Shown: piece by piece, positions 39,942-48,944 of the stretch | Position numbering within the stretch: the first letter of the stretch is position 1 | Layout of the letters: each line of letters opens with the position of its first letter | Source of the DNA: Marinobacterium sedimentorum | Lineage (GTDB): Bacteria; Pseudomonadota; Gammaproteobacteria; Pseudomonadales; Balneatricaceae | Length of the DNA: 64,000 nt | Assembly (NCBI RefSeq): GCF_024267675.1 | Contig: NZ_JALDYX010000001.1 | Coordinates: 310,001-374,000 of the forward strand | Reading direction: 5' to 3' | Notes under the pieces: generated by a model | What the model saw: the letters and a program-made list of their open reading frames with translations, nothing else | Databases searched by the model: none | What the model was told of the DNA's origin: nothing | Position numbers and translations under genes: made by a program

Positions 39942-41702
39942 TCAGCTGTCCGCGAACTGCATGCGATGCAGCTGGGCGTAGGCGCCATCGCACTCGATCA
40001 GCTGCGCATGGGAGCCCTGCTCAACGATACGCCCCTGATCCAGCACCAGAATCAGGTCAGCCTTTTCGACCGTGGAAAGCCTGTGGGCAATGACCAGGGT
40101 TGTGCGTCCCTTGATGACCTGATCCAGCGCATCCTGAATATGCCGTTCGGATTCCGTATCCAGAGCCGAGGTGGCTTCGTCCAGAATAAGGATGGGGGCA
40201 TTTTTGAGGATGGCCCGGGCAATGGCAATGCGCTGTCGCTGTCCACCGGAGAGCAGCAGGCCGCTTTCACCCACGGGGGTGTGAAGCCGCTTGGGCAGGC
40301 GGGCGGCAAACTCCATCACATGGGCAGCTTCGGCCGCCGCCTCGATCTCGGCTTCGCTGCAATCGGCCATGGCACCATAGGCAATATTCTGTGCAATAGT
40401 GCCGTTAAACAGCACCACCTGCTGATTCACCAACGCAATCTGCTCGCGCAGGTTAGCCAGCTGATAGTCCTGCAATGGCGTACCGTCGAGCAGTATGCGC
40501 CCCGTCCAGCCGTCATTGAAACGGGGAATCAGGGACGCCAGGGTCGACTTGCCACTGCCCGAGCGCCCGACCAGCGCAACTGTCTGCCCCGGCCTGACCT
40601 GCAGGTCCAGTTCGTGCAGCACCACGCCATCTGCGCCCGGGTAGCGAAAACCGACCTTGTCAAAGCCAAGCTCGCCATGCACCCGGCTCACCTGATGCTG
40701 CCCAGCGTCCTTCTCGGGCGCCTCGTCCATGACCGCAAACACCGACTCTGCCGCGGCAATACCCTTTTGTACCTGCGTACTGATGTCCGTCAGTTGCCGC
40801 AACGGCTTGGTAATCAAGCCGGCCGCCGTCAGAAAGGCCACAAACTGACCGGTACTCATGCCGCCCATGACGTCCGGATGCATCGCCGTATACAGCAGCC
40901 CGGCCAGCGCCAGTGCGATCAGAAACTGCACGACGGGGGTATTGAGCGACTGGGTCACCACCATCTTCATGAACTGGCGGCGATTGTGGTCGCTGGCGTC
41001 GTGAAAACGCTGGCGCTCGAATTTCGTACCGCCGAAGATCCGCACGATCTGATAGCCCTTGATGGCTTCGGACGCGGCACTGGTAATATCACCCACCGAT
41101 TTCTGCAGTCGCCGGCTCAGCTTGCGCATGCGCCTGGAGGCCACAGTGACCACCACTGCAATCAGCGGGGCCGCCGCTATAAAGATCAGCGTCAGTTTCC
41201 AGTTAAGGTAAAACAGATAACCGAACAGGCCTATCACGGTCAGGCCTTCTCGCAACAGCGTCTTGATTGCCTCGGTAACGGCGCCGGTCACCTGTTCGAC
41301 GTTATAGGTCAGCTTGGCCAGCAACTCTCCACTGGTACTGTGCTGATAGTAACTGCTGGGCAACGCCAGCATGCAATCGAACAGATCCGTACGCAGACCA
41401 TGCACCACCTGGCGTGCAACATGACTGATACTGTAAGTACCCACGAAGGTGCCAATGCCGCGCAGGGCAAAAATTCCCAGCACTGCCAGCGCCAGCACCC
41501 CACGCTGGTCCAGAGCGCCTTTTTCAACCGCATCCACCACATGCTCCAGCCACTTGGCCGACAGCGCCTGGGATGCACCGTAAAGGCCAAAAGCAATAAA
41601 ACTGACGACAAACGCGAACCAGTAGGGTTTTACATAGACCAGCAGCCGTTGGTAAATCATCCAGCTGCTCAACTCGGTTGTGGGTGTCTGTTGCTTACTC
41701 AT
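39942..41702 (-). CDS. msbA: Lipid A export ATP-binding/permease protein MsbA
   Basis: Homodimeric ABC exporter that flips lipid A-core across the inner membrane (586 aa). Six membrane helices occupy about residues 20-310; the nucleotide-binding domain has Walker A GRSGSGKST, signature LLSGGQRQR and Walker B ILILDEATS. ATG 41702 starts the conserved part; a GTG four codons upstream is possible. Coupled to waaA downstream. Confidence 0.95.
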   Translation of the reverse strand: MSKQQTPTTELSSWMIYQRLLVYVKPYWFAFVVSFIAFGLYGASQALSAKWLEHVVDAVEKGALDQRGVLALAVLGIFALRGIGTFVGTYSISHVARQVVHGLRTDLFDCMLALPSSYYQHSTSGELLAKLTYNVEQVTGAVTEAIKTLLREGLTVIGLFGYLFYLNWKLTLIFIAAAPLIAVVVTVASRRMRKLSRRLQKSVGDITSAASEAIKGYQIVRIFGGTKFERQRFHDASDHNRRQFMKMVVTQSLNTPVVQFLIALALAGLLYTAMHPDVMGGMSTGQFVAFLTAAGLITKPLRQLTDISTQVQKGIAAAESVFAVMDEAPEKDAGQHQVSRVHGELGFDKVGFRYPGADGVVLHELDLQVRPGQTVALVGRSGSGKSTLASLIPRFNDGWTGRILLDGTPLQDYQLANLREQIALVNQQVVLFNGTIAQNIAYGAMADCSEAEIEAAAEAAHVMEFAARLPKRLHTPVGESGLLLSGGQRQRIAIARAILKNAPILILDEATSALDTESERHIQDALDQVIKGRTTLVIAHRLSTVEKADLILVLDQGRIVEQGSHAQLIECDGAYAQLHRMQFADS

Positions 41703-41827
41703 CAATGACCGCACCGGTTCCGTTATTTTCGACGCTCATTATACATGGATGCCCCTGGGCAAGCGGAGCAAGATCAACACCTTAACCCGCAGAAATTTGT
41801 AACGGATCAAAGCCACCGGCAGCGGGT

Positions 41828-41856
41828 TTGCCGATCCTGCCTTGCAGCCGTAAAAT
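41828..41856 (+). promoter_or_regulatory. Retained promoter of the lpxL pseudogene
   Basis: TTGCCG, 17-base spacer, TAAAAT. The same hexamers at the same spacing precede the intact lpxL (43999-44027), and the spacer sequences share GAT and GCAGCCG, so the promoter was duplicated with the gene and has stayed intact. With the pseudogene disrupted it could now transcribe ugd. Confidence 0.55.
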
Positions 41857-41894
41857 TCTGTTCTTCACTGGAGACCCAGGGTTGGGCGACTTTC

Positions 41895-42306
41895 ATGGCA
41901 AACAAAAACCAAACTGAGGCACATTACTGGCATCCGTGATTCTGGCTGACCTGGTTTGCCATGGGGGCTGCCATGACTGCTCAAACGCCAGCCATACGGC
42001 GTTCAATTGACACTGAGGCAAAGCTGCGGACCAGACGACAATCACGGCCACCACGCGCATGGTGAAGCTAAATGATTCCCCCTTCCTGATGCTGGCCCAG
42101 CACCGCCTGTCTGATAACAGTTTTGAGCTCGAGCTGCTGTCGGCTATAGACCCCTTTTCCAGCGGCGATGAAGCCGCCGATGCAGCTCGCATCCATGCAG
42201 AACTTGAGCGCGCCATCCGCTAGCACCCGGCCCAGTACCTGTGGGTACACAAACGATTCAAGACGCACCCGAAGGGAAAATTTTTCTCTACCAGAATACC
42301 GACTGA
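41895..42306 (+). pseudogene. Deleted and disrupted copy of lpxL
   Basis: Second, non-functional copy of the acyltransferase gene at 44063. It begins with MANKNQTEAHYWHP against MARKDQSQPPYWHP in the intact gene, then has a TGA codon, followed by WLTW and MGA. About 550 bases of the middle, including the region for the catalytic H-x4-D, are missing. Similarity resumes at TITATTRMVKLNDSP and runs through HAELERAIR, a TAG, and QYLWVHKRFKTHPKG to the end. Several stops and the deletion exclude function. It lies between msbA and ugd. Confidence 0.88.
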
Positions 42307-42401
42307 TTTTCGTGACATCTAACTCGTGCCTCTATGCGCGACAAGCGTACCTCGGTGGTACCATTCAGGCCAAACAAGCTTACAAACAGGTACCATAGCG
42401 T

Positions 42402-43571
42402 ATGAAAATTGCAGTTGCCGGAACCGGCTATGTCGGCCTATCGAACGCCGTGCTGCTGGCACAGCACAACGAAGTGGTCGCCCTTGATCTCATTGAAGAG
42501 AAGATCAAATTGATCAACGCGCGACGCTCGCCGATTGTCGATACCGAGATCGAAGCCTACCTGCAGGAAAAACCGCTCAACCTGCGCGCAACGCTGGACA
42601 AGACAGAAGCCTACAAGGACGCCGAGTTCGTCATAATCGCCACGCCAACCGACTACGACCCGCAGACCAACTACTTCAACACATCCAGCGTCGAAGCCGT
42701 TATCCGCGATGTAATGGCGATCAACCCGCATGCCGTAATGGTGATAAAATCCACCATCCCGGTCGGCCACACTGTTGAGCTAAAACAGACCTTCGGCACC
42801 GACAATCTGATCTTCTCACCGGAATTCCTGCGAGAAGGCAAGGCACTGCACGACAACCTGTACCCATCACGGATTATCGTCGGTGAGCGCAGTGAGCGTG
42901 CGAATACCTTTGCCGCCCTGTTACAACAGGGCGCGATCAAACAGGACGTGGCAACGCTGTTCACGGACAGCACCGAAGCCGAAGCCATCAAACTGTTCGC
43001 CAACACCTTTCTGGCGATGCGCGTCGCCTACTTCAACGAACTGGACACTTACGCCGAATCCCGCGGCCTGGACAGCCGACAGATCATCGAAGGCGTGAGC
43101 CTGGATCCGCGCATAGGCAGCCACTACAACAACCCGTCATTTGGCTATGGCGGCTACTGCCTGCCCAAAGACACCAAGCAGCTGCTGGCTAACTACGCCG
43201 ACGTGCCGAGCAACCTGATCCGCGCCATCGTCGACTCCAACACTACGCGCAAAGACTTCATTGCCGAGTCGATTCTGCGCCGCGAGCCTAAAATCGTCGG
43301 CCTGTACCGCCTGGTAATGAAAGCTGATTCCGACAACTTCCGTGCTTCGGCGATTCAGGGCGTGATGAAACGGCTCAAGGCCAAGGGAATCGAGGTCGTC
43401 ATCTACGAACCGGTGCTGCAGGAGAGCGTATTCTTCCATTCCGAAGTGATCGCTGACCTGGACGCATTCAAGGCCCGCGCCGATTTAATCGTCGCCAACC
43501 GCATGACCGACGAACTCCGTAATGTAGAAGCCAAGGTTTACACACGCGACCTGTTCGGGGGAGATTGCTAG
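42402..43571 (+). CDS. ugd: UDP-glucose 6-dehydrogenase
   Basis: Oxidises UDP-glucose to UDP-glucuronate, a precursor for uronic-acid or aminoarabinose decoration of surface glycans (389 aa, E. coli Ugd-like length). Rossmann motif [12 protein letters not shown] at residues 5-16, the catalytic Cys in [14 protein letters not shown] near 260, and [10 protein letters not shown]. It is wedged between the lpxL pseudogene and repeat element B, whose tip coincides with its TAG stop. It may be transcribed from the old lpxL promoter upstream. Confidence 0.94.
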   Translation: MKIAVAGTGYVGLSNAVLLAQHNEVVALDLIEEKIKLINARRSPIVDTEIEAYLQEKPLNLRATLDKTEAYKDAEFVIIATPTDYDPQTNYFNTSSVEAVIRDVMAINPHAVMVIKSTIPVGHTVELKQTFGTDNLIFSPEFLREGKALHDNLYPSRIIVGERSERANTFAALLQQGAIKQDVATLFTDSTEAEAIKLFANTFLAMRVAYFNELDTYAESRGLDSRQIIEGVSLDPRIGSHYNNPSFGYGGYCLPKDTKQLLANYADVPSNLIRAIVDSNTTRKDFIAESILRREPKIVGLYRLVMKADSDNFRASAIQGVMKRLKAKGIEVVIYEPVLQESVFFHSEVIADLDAFKARADLIVANRMTDELRNVEAKVYTRDLFGGDC

Positions 43572-43930
43572 GAGGCTGTCGGGCTTGGCCAATCGTAGCG
43601 AGGGTAAGTCCGTTTTGTTCAGCACATCCATGTGCTTCACCCCTTCGGGGTTTGCACATTCTATCGCTCCTGACGATTGAACGAGGCAGCTTTTGAACTC
43701 TTGTGAGATGATAAATCGGCAGGATAGCCGATTCACACAGCGTTAGCTGCCCACCGGGCAAGCTACAGGGATGTAGCTTGTGCATAGTGGCGTTATAAAA
43801 GAGTACATAAAATAACCCCCTCTTTGCCGGAGAGAATCGGCTTTTCCGCACGACTGCATGGATGCAGGAGCTAGGGCGAAGCAGGATGCCCGAGCCGAGT
43901 AGGTCAGTGTTAAGTCCCACAGGCTGCCAA
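43572..43930. mobile_element. Structured inverted-repeat element, copy B
   Basis: About 359 bp bounded by GGCTGTCGGGCTT at the left and, in reverse complement, GGCAGCCTGTGGGACTT at the right. Its two ends match the two ends of copy A in reverse orientation, including CGTAGCGAGG inside one end and AACACTGACCTACT inside the other. The interior carries a series of perfect hairpins: 43621-43636, 43639-43651, 43714-43733, 43759-43780 and 43854-43867. No credible protein is encoded. It begins at the ugd stop codon. Compared with A it has extra internal modules, so A may be a deletion derivative or B a composite. Confidence 0.7.
43714..43780. repeat. Tandem perfect hairpins inside element B
   Basis: AATCGGC-aggata-GCCGATT (43714-43733) and CAAGCTACA-ggga-TGTAGCTTG (43759-43780), 7 and 9 bp stems without mismatch. 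They would fold in RNA or single-stranded DNA of either strand. Confidence 0.7.
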
Positions 43931-43998
43931 GGCCATCGAATAGCCATGGTGTTTTTGCATTAGAGGGCGTAGCCTCAGTCAACGCCTGAACACGCTGT

Positions 43999-44027
43999 TT
44001 GCCGATCGGACCGCGCAGCCGTAAAAT
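43999..44027 (+). promoter_or_regulatory. Promoter of lpxL and the neu operon
   Basis: TTGCCG, 17-base spacer, TAAAAT, 35 bases upstream of the lpxL start. It lies outside element B. The identical hexamers and spacing ahead of the lpxL pseudogene support the assignment. Confidence 0.6.
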
Positions 44028-44062
44028 GCAGCCCTTCACCCGGCGAAAAGTATGGTAAGCAC

Positions 44063-45022
44063 ATGGCGCGCAAAGACCAATCACAGCCGCCTTACTGGCA
44101 CCCCCGATTCGGACTGACCTGGCTTGGCATGGGGCTGCTATGGCTACTCAACCGACTGCCCTACGCAGGCCAGCTGACTCTGGGCCGTACCTTCGGGAAA
44201 ATCCTCTACCTGGTCGCACGCGGCCGGCGCCATGTCGTCGAGGTCAATGTCCGGCTGTGCTTTCCTGAACTCGACGCTGAAAAACAGCGCCATCTGACCC
44301 GGGAAATATTTATCAACAATGGCATCGGCGTATTCGAAACGGCGATGGCCTGGTGGTCACCGAAACAGTGGTTCCGCCACCGCACTGTGCTGAAAGGGCG
44401 CGAACACCTGGACGCCGCCCTTGCCCGGGGTAAGGGTGTAATACTGCTGGGCGCCCATTTTTCGACGCTGGATCTCGGAGGGCTATTGTTCTCGGAGTTT
44501 TATCCGGTGGATGCCATGTACCGACGCCACAACAACCCGCTGATGGAAGAGATTATCACCCGCAGCCGCGGCCGCTATTTTGGCCAGGCCATCGAGCGCT
44601 CGGACATTCGTTCGGTAATTCGGGCCCTCAGAAAAAACCATATTATCTGGTACGCCCCCGACCAGGATTTCGGTATCAAGCAATCCGTATATGCGCCCTT
44701 CTTCGGTGTCCCGGCGGCCACCATCACGGCCACTACCCGCCTGGTGAAGCTAAATGACTCCCCCATTCTGATGCTCGCCCAGCACCGCCTGCCCGACGAC
44801 AGCTACGAACTCGAATTGCTGCCGGTAATCGAGCCGTTTCCCAGCGGGAATGAGGAAGCCGATGCTACACGCATCAATGCAGAGCTTGAGCGCGCCATCC
44901 GCAAGGATCCGGCGCAGTACATGTGGGTGCACAAGCGCTTCAAGACACACCCCAGGGGCAAGAATTTTTTATACCGCCAGGCCGCGGACGCTGTGGATGT
45001 TCATCAGAGCGATTCCCAATGA
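44063..45022 (+). CDS. lpxL: Lipid A late acyltransferase (LpxL/HtrB family)
   Basis: Membrane-associated enzyme that adds a secondary acyl chain (usually laurate) to Kdo2-lipid IVA (319 aa). The catalytic H-x4-D is HFSTLD at residues 132-137; MYRRHNNPLMEE, WYAPDQDFG and FFGVPAATITATTRL are family motifs. It overlaps the next gene by four bases, tying lipid A acylation to a sialyltransferase-neuB-neuC-neuA run, an uncommon pairing. A broken copy lies 2.2 kb upstream. Confidence 0.94.
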   Translation: MARKDQSQPPYWHPRFGLTWLGMGLLWLLNRLPYAGQLTLGRTFGKILYLVARGRRHVVEVNVRLCFPELDAEKQRHLTREIFINNGIGVFETAMAWWSPKQWFRHRTVLKGREHLDAALARGKGVILLGAHFSTLDLGGLLFSEFYPVDAMYRRHNNPLMEEIITRSRGRYFGQAIERSDIRSVIRALRKNHIIWYAPDQDFGIKQSVYAPFFGVPAATITATTRLVKLNDSPILMLAQHRLPDDSYELELLPVIEPFPSGNEEADATRINAELERAIRKDPAQYMWVHKRFKTHPRGKNFLYRQAADAVDVHQSDSQ

Positions 45023-46032
45023 GCGTCGTCAGCGGCAGCATCAACCTGTTCATCTCGCGCACACCCTTGCAGCTACTTAACTGCATTGAGGCCCGGGACC
45101 GCTTTCACCGGGATGGGCCGGAGCAGAATGTTCTGCTGCTCACCTATCGCAAGCCTGCCGACCTGAACCTCTGCAAGCCGCTGCTGGATGACAACTGGGA
45201 TCGCGTCATCCCGCTGCGACTCAACCTGTTCAGCCGCTACTTCTACCCACTGCTGCTGTGGCTGAAACTGGGCAGCCAGACTCAGATACACTGCCTTTAT
45301 ACCGCCTGGCTGAAACACCTGCATGCGCACATTTACAACACCTGGCAGCCTGACCGCACCTGCCTGATTGATGATGGCAATGAAATACTCATACTCTCGT
45401 CCCGGATCGAAAACGGCGAGTCGCCGGGCGAACCCCGGAGGCGGTTCACCGACCGCTTGCTGCGCCGCAGAAGAACTGTCACCAAGGACGTCAAACCCGA
45501 GTATTTTTCGCTCTATGAACTCCCCTGGGTGGCACGCGAACGGCATATATTAAATGACTACCGCTGCCTGCGCGAAAAAGGTCAGGGGCTTGAACAACGG
45601 GATCTGGTGCTGTTCATTGGCTCCAATACTCACCCAAAACATATCCAGGACCCCGCCCTGTTTACCGAACTACTGGAACGGGTGAGCTCCCATTACGCAG
45701 GGCGCAAACTCCTCTATGTGCTGCATCGATACGAGGATGCAGAGCGGGTCAAGCCCCTGGCCGAGCCTCTGGGCTTCGAGGTGGTCAGATTTGCCAATAT
45801 TCTGGAGTGCGAACCTCTGGTACAGGGCTGGCTGCCAGGCGAAGTCGCGACCTTCAACTCGTCTGCCGCAGACACGCTGCAGTTACTCTATGGCCTGCCG
45901 GTCACCATTTTTGAAATTGCGCAGAACAGGCTGGGCCCGAACTCAAACAAGGACAAATGGCGCCAGCTGTACCAGGAGCTCGCCAGCCGCCATCCGCGCT
46001 TTATCCGCGACAAGGGACACATGACACCATGA
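45019..46032 (+). CDS. Sialyltransferase-like glycosyltransferase
   Basis: 337 aa, cytoplasmic. The N-terminus INLFISRTPLQLLNC and the acidic DDG motif at 118-120 (LIDDGNE) resemble bacterial sialyl/polysialyltransferases (GT52 and PF07388-like). SSAADT at 281-286 fits their nucleotide-site serines, and HRYED at 236-240 occupies the place of the usual HP motif. Transfer of sialic acid from CMP-Neu5Ac is inferred from these motifs and from the directly coupled neuB, neuC and neuA. It overlaps lpxL (ATGA) at its start and neuB (ATGA) at its end; the frame is open upstream but inside lpxL. Confidence 0.65.
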   Translation: MSVVSGSINLFISRTPLQLLNCIEARDRFHRDGPEQNVLLLTYRKPADLNLCKPLLDDNWDRVIPLRLNLFSRYFYPLLLWLKLGSQTQIHCLYTAWLKHLHAHIYNTWQPDRTCLIDDGNEILILSSRIENGESPGEPRRRFTDRLLRRRRTVTKDVKPEYFSLYELPWVARERHILNDYRCLREKGQGLEQRDLVLFIGSNTHPKHIQDPALFTELLERVSSHYAGRKLLYVLHRYEDAERVKPLAEPLGFEVVRFANILECEPLVQGWLPGEVATFNSSAADTLQLLYGLPVTIFEIAQNRLGPNSNKDKWRQLYQELASRHPRFIRDKGHMTP

Positions 46033-47042
46033 AACACCCCACGTTTGTCATTGCCGAAATAGGCCAGGCCCATGACGGCAGCCTGGGTATTCTGCACTCC
46101 TATATTGATGCTGTTGCCCAGACCGGTGTCGATGCCATCAAGTTTCAAACCCATATAGCGGCCGCGGAAAGCAGTATCCACGAGCCCTTTCGGGTGAAAT
46201 TCTCTTATGTCGACAAGACCCGGTACGACTACTGGCAGCGGATGTCCTTCGATGCCGCCCAGTGGGCCGAGATAAAGGCACACTGCGATTCAGTCGGTCT
46301 CGAGTTCATGAGTTCGCCCTTTTCCAATGCCGCGGTGGACCTGCTGGAAGATATAGGCATCGAACGCTACAAGGTGGGCTCCGGAGAAGTCAGTAATTTC
46401 CTCCTGCTCGAACGCCTCAGCCAGACCGGCAAGCCGGTCATACTGTCATCGGGCATGAGCAGCTTTGACGAGCTCGACGCCGCCGTCAGCTACCTGCAGG
46501 CGCGCGACATTCAGCTGTCCGTCATGCAGTGCACCACCAGTTACCCGACGCCGGCCGAACGCCTGGGCCTCAATATAATCGGCGAACTGAAACAGCGTTA
46601 CGGACTGCCCACAGGCCTGTCGGATCATTCAGGCACGCCCCACCCGGCGATTGCCGCTGCAGCACTGGGCGCCGAACTGGTGGAAGTCCATGCTGTTTTC
46701 GACAAGCGCATGTTCGGCCCCGACAGTCGCTCATCCCTCAGCCTTGACCAGCTCAGCCAGATGGTAGAGGGTATTCGCATGATCGACACCAGCCTGGCCA
46801 ACCCCATCGACAAGGATGACCTGACGCCCTACCGGGAACTGAAAGGCATCTTCGAAAAGTCGCTGGCGGTTAACAAGGATTTACCCGCAGGCCACCGCCT
46901 CAGTTTTGGGGATCTGGAAGCCAAAAAGCCGGCTGGGCAGGGCATTGCCGCCCGTGACTGGCAACAGGTGATCGGGCAGCCCTTGAAACAGCCTTTGTCG
47001 CAGTGGGCATTCCTCAACTCAGAAGATTTGGAACAGGCATGA
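46029..47042 (+). CDS. neuB: N-acetylneuraminate synthase
   Basis: Condenses N-acetylmannosamine with phosphoenolpyruvate to give sialic acid (337 aa). The TIM-barrel domain has AEIGQAHDGSL, AIKFQTH, FMSSPFS, KVGSGE, LSSGMSS and GLSDHSGTPHP; a C-terminal SAF domain follows (GHRLSFGDLEAKKPAGQGI). The start codon overlaps the preceding stop. Legionaminate or pseudaminate synthases share this fold, but the companion NeuC-type hydrolysing epimerase and the lack of Leg/Pse genes favour Neu5Ac. Confidence 0.88.
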   Translation: MKHPTFVIAEIGQAHDGSLGILHSYIDAVAQTGVDAIKFQTHIAAAESSIHEPFRVKFSYVDKTRYDYWQRMSFDAAQWAEIKAHCDSVGLEFMSSPFSNAAVDLLEDIGIERYKVGSGEVSNFLLLERLSQTGKPVILSSGMSSFDELDAAVSYLQARDIQLSVMQCTTSYPTPAERLGLNIIGELKQRYGLPTGLSDHSGTPHPAIAAAALGAELVEVHAVFDKRMFGPDSRSSLSLDQLSQMVEGIRMIDTSLANPIDKDDLTPYRELKGIFEKSLAVNKDLPAGHRLSFGDLEAKKPAGQGIAARDWQQVIGQPLKQPLSQWAFLNSEDLEQA

Positions 47043-48190
47043 AAAGAAAAGTATGTGTTGTGGTCGCGAGCCGCGCCAACTACGGTCGGATCAAGTACGT
47101 CATGAGGGCGGTTCAGGAGCACCCTGAGCTGGAGCTGCAGCTCATTGTCGGTGCCTCCACACTGCTGGAACGCTACGGACGGGCTGTCGATATCATTCGC
47201 AAGGAAGGCTTTGAGCCGGATCGCAGCATTTTTTACGTCGTTGAAGGCGAGACCCCCCTGACCCAGGCGAAATCAACCGGCCTGGGCATCGTCGAACTGT
47301 CCACCGCCTTCCAGGATCTGCAGCCCGACATGGTGGTCACGGTAGCGGATCGCTACGAGACCATGGCCACCGCCATTGCCGCCAGCTACATGAACATTCC
47401 GCTGGTGCATGTGCAAGGCGGTGAAGTCAGCGGCAATATTGATGACCGCGTGCGTCATGCCATCACCAAGCTGGCCGATATCCACTTCCCCTGCACCGAA
47501 CAGTCGCGCGAGCGCCTGATTCGCATGGGTGAAGACGAGGATCGTGTCTTTAACTATGGCTGTCCGGCCATGGATGTCATCGCCAATGAAGACACCGCCA
47601 TCGATAACGAAGTCATGGCAGGATACGGTGGTGTGGGCAGCGCCATCGACTGGACCAAGCCTTATATGCTGATGGTGCAGCACCCGGTCACCACCAGTTT
47701 TGGCAATGGCATGCAGCAGGTCATGGAGACTCTGCATGCGCTGTGCGAATTCCCGGATCATCAGAAGGTTGTACTCTGGCCAAACTCGGACGCCGGCAGC
47801 GAAGACGTCGCCAAGGGAATCCGAAGCTTTCGCGAGCGGGGCGAATCCGCCGGCTTCCACTTTTACCGCAACTTTTCCCCGGAAGACTATGTACGGGTAC
47901 TGGCGAACGCCAGCGTATGCATCGGCAACTCGTCGTCCTTTATTCGCGAAGGCAGTTTCCTGGGCGTACCCGCCGTGGTGGTGGGAGACCGTCAGCGCAA
48001 CCGCGAACACGGCTCCAATGTCACCTTCGCCGACTACACCCAGGCGTCAGTTCAGGCCGCAGTTACGAGGCAATTGCAGGCCAGGGCCTACGAACATGAC
48101 AGCCTCTTCGGTCACGGGGATGCCGGCAAGAAAATTGCCGGGATGCTGGCGCAGATTGAGCTGAACTTCGAGAAAGGCAACAGCTACTGA
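47039..48190 (+). CDS. neuC: UDP-N-acetylglucosamine 2-epimerase (hydrolysing), NeuC type
   Basis: Produces ManNAc and UDP from UDP-GlcNAc, the first committed step of sialic acid synthesis (383 aa). VVVASRANYGRIKYV replaces the usual start of the epimerase family and is typical of NeuC; DRYETMATA, VHVQGGEVSG, HAITKLADIHF and GNSSSFIREGSFLGVP are present. Overlaps neuB (ATGA) and neuA (TGATG). Confidence 0.88.
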   Translation: MKRKVCVVVASRANYGRIKYVMRAVQEHPELELQLIVGASTLLERYGRAVDIIRKEGFEPDRSIFYVVEGETPLTQAKSTGLGIVELSTAFQDLQPDMVVTVADRYETMATAIAASYMNIPLVHVQGGEVSGNIDDRVRHAITKLADIHFPCTEQSRERLIRMGEDEDRVFNYGCPAMDVIANEDTAIDNEVMAGYGGVGSAIDWTKPYMLMVQHPVTTSFGNGMQQVMETLHALCEFPDHQKVVLWPNSDAGSEDVAKGIRSFRERGESAGFHFYRNFSPEDYVRVLANASVCIGNSSSFIREGSFLGVPAVVVGDRQRNREHGSNVTFADYTQASVQAAVTRQLQARAYEHDSLFGHGDAGKKIAGMLAQIELNFEKGNSY

Positions 48191-48876
48191 TGAGCACTAT
48201 CGCTGTCATTCCGGCTCGGGCAGGCTCCAAGGGGATTGCGGACAAAAACATCCACGCGGTGGGTGGCGTCAGCCTGCTGGAGCTGGCGGTGCGGGCCGGA
48301 CGTCAGTCCAGCCGACTGGACCGCATATTGATCTCGACGGACAGCAGCAAGTACGAAGACATAGCGCGACAGGCCGGGGCTGACAGCCTCGGCCTGCGTC
48401 CGACCTTGCTGGCTGGCGACAGGACCACCACCTTCGAGGTGATTGAGGCCTTGCTCGAACAGTTGCCCGAGTGCGAGCAGATCGTGCTGTTGCAACCGAC
48501 CTCCCCCATACGGGACGGCGAACTGATTGATCGCGCGATCGCCGCGCTGGCCGATCACCCGGCGGCCGTCACCGTGTGTCGACTGGAAGAACCCCACCCC
48601 TACAAACTGTTCCGGCTGGAGCAGGACAGGCTCGCCCCCTTCATCGAAGGCGCGCGCAGCGATGTTCCGCGCCAGTCCCTGCCGCCGGCCTATCAACTGA
48701 CAGGCGCGGTGTATGCAATACGCAAGGAGGCCCTGTTGCAACACCGCGGTTTCGTGCCCGCCGGAACCGCCGCCATCGAGTCGACACAGTTCGTCAATAT
48801 CGACCAGCCGCAGGATCTTCTGATGCTGGACTACCACTACCGCCAGGGCGCCCTCGATCACCTGCTGGCGCCTTAG
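48190..48876 (+). CDS. neuA: CMP-N-acetylneuraminate cytidylyltransferase
   Basis: Activates sialic acid with CTP for transfer (228 aa, single-domain form). The nucleotide loop is IPARAGSKGIADKN at residues 7-20; LLQPTSPIRDG and TGAVYAIRKEAL are conserved. Last gene of the lpxL-ST-neuB-neuC-neuA run, which therefore contains all steps from UDP-GlcNAc to transfer. No neuD O-acetyltransferase or sialic-acid transporter is present nearby. Confidence 0.88.
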   Translation: MSTIAVIPARAGSKGIADKNIHAVGGVSLLELAVRAGRQSSRLDRILISTDSSKYEDIARQAGADSLGLRPTLLAGDRTTTFEVIEALLEQLPECEQIVLLQPTSPIRDGELIDRAIAALADHPAAVTVCRLEEPHPYKLFRLEQDRLAPFIEGARSDVPRQSLPPAYQLTGAVYAIRKEALLQHRGFVPAGTAAIESTQFVNIDQPQDLLMLDYHYRQGALDHLLAP

Positions 48877-48944
48877 GGCCAGAGCTGAACCGGCATAAAC
48901 ACTGGGCTGCGCCAGGGCCGGAAGTCTCCCGACCCGGGTAGGCA

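Noticed and set aside
39966..41708. Plus-strand open frame of about 580 codons opposite msbA
   Set aside because: Mirror frame of a gene with all ABC exporter motifs; no independent evidence.
43743..44084. Minus-strand frame of about 113 codons inside element B
   Set aside because: Covers hairpins and the terminal repeat; translation shows no resemblance to a transposase or any known protein.
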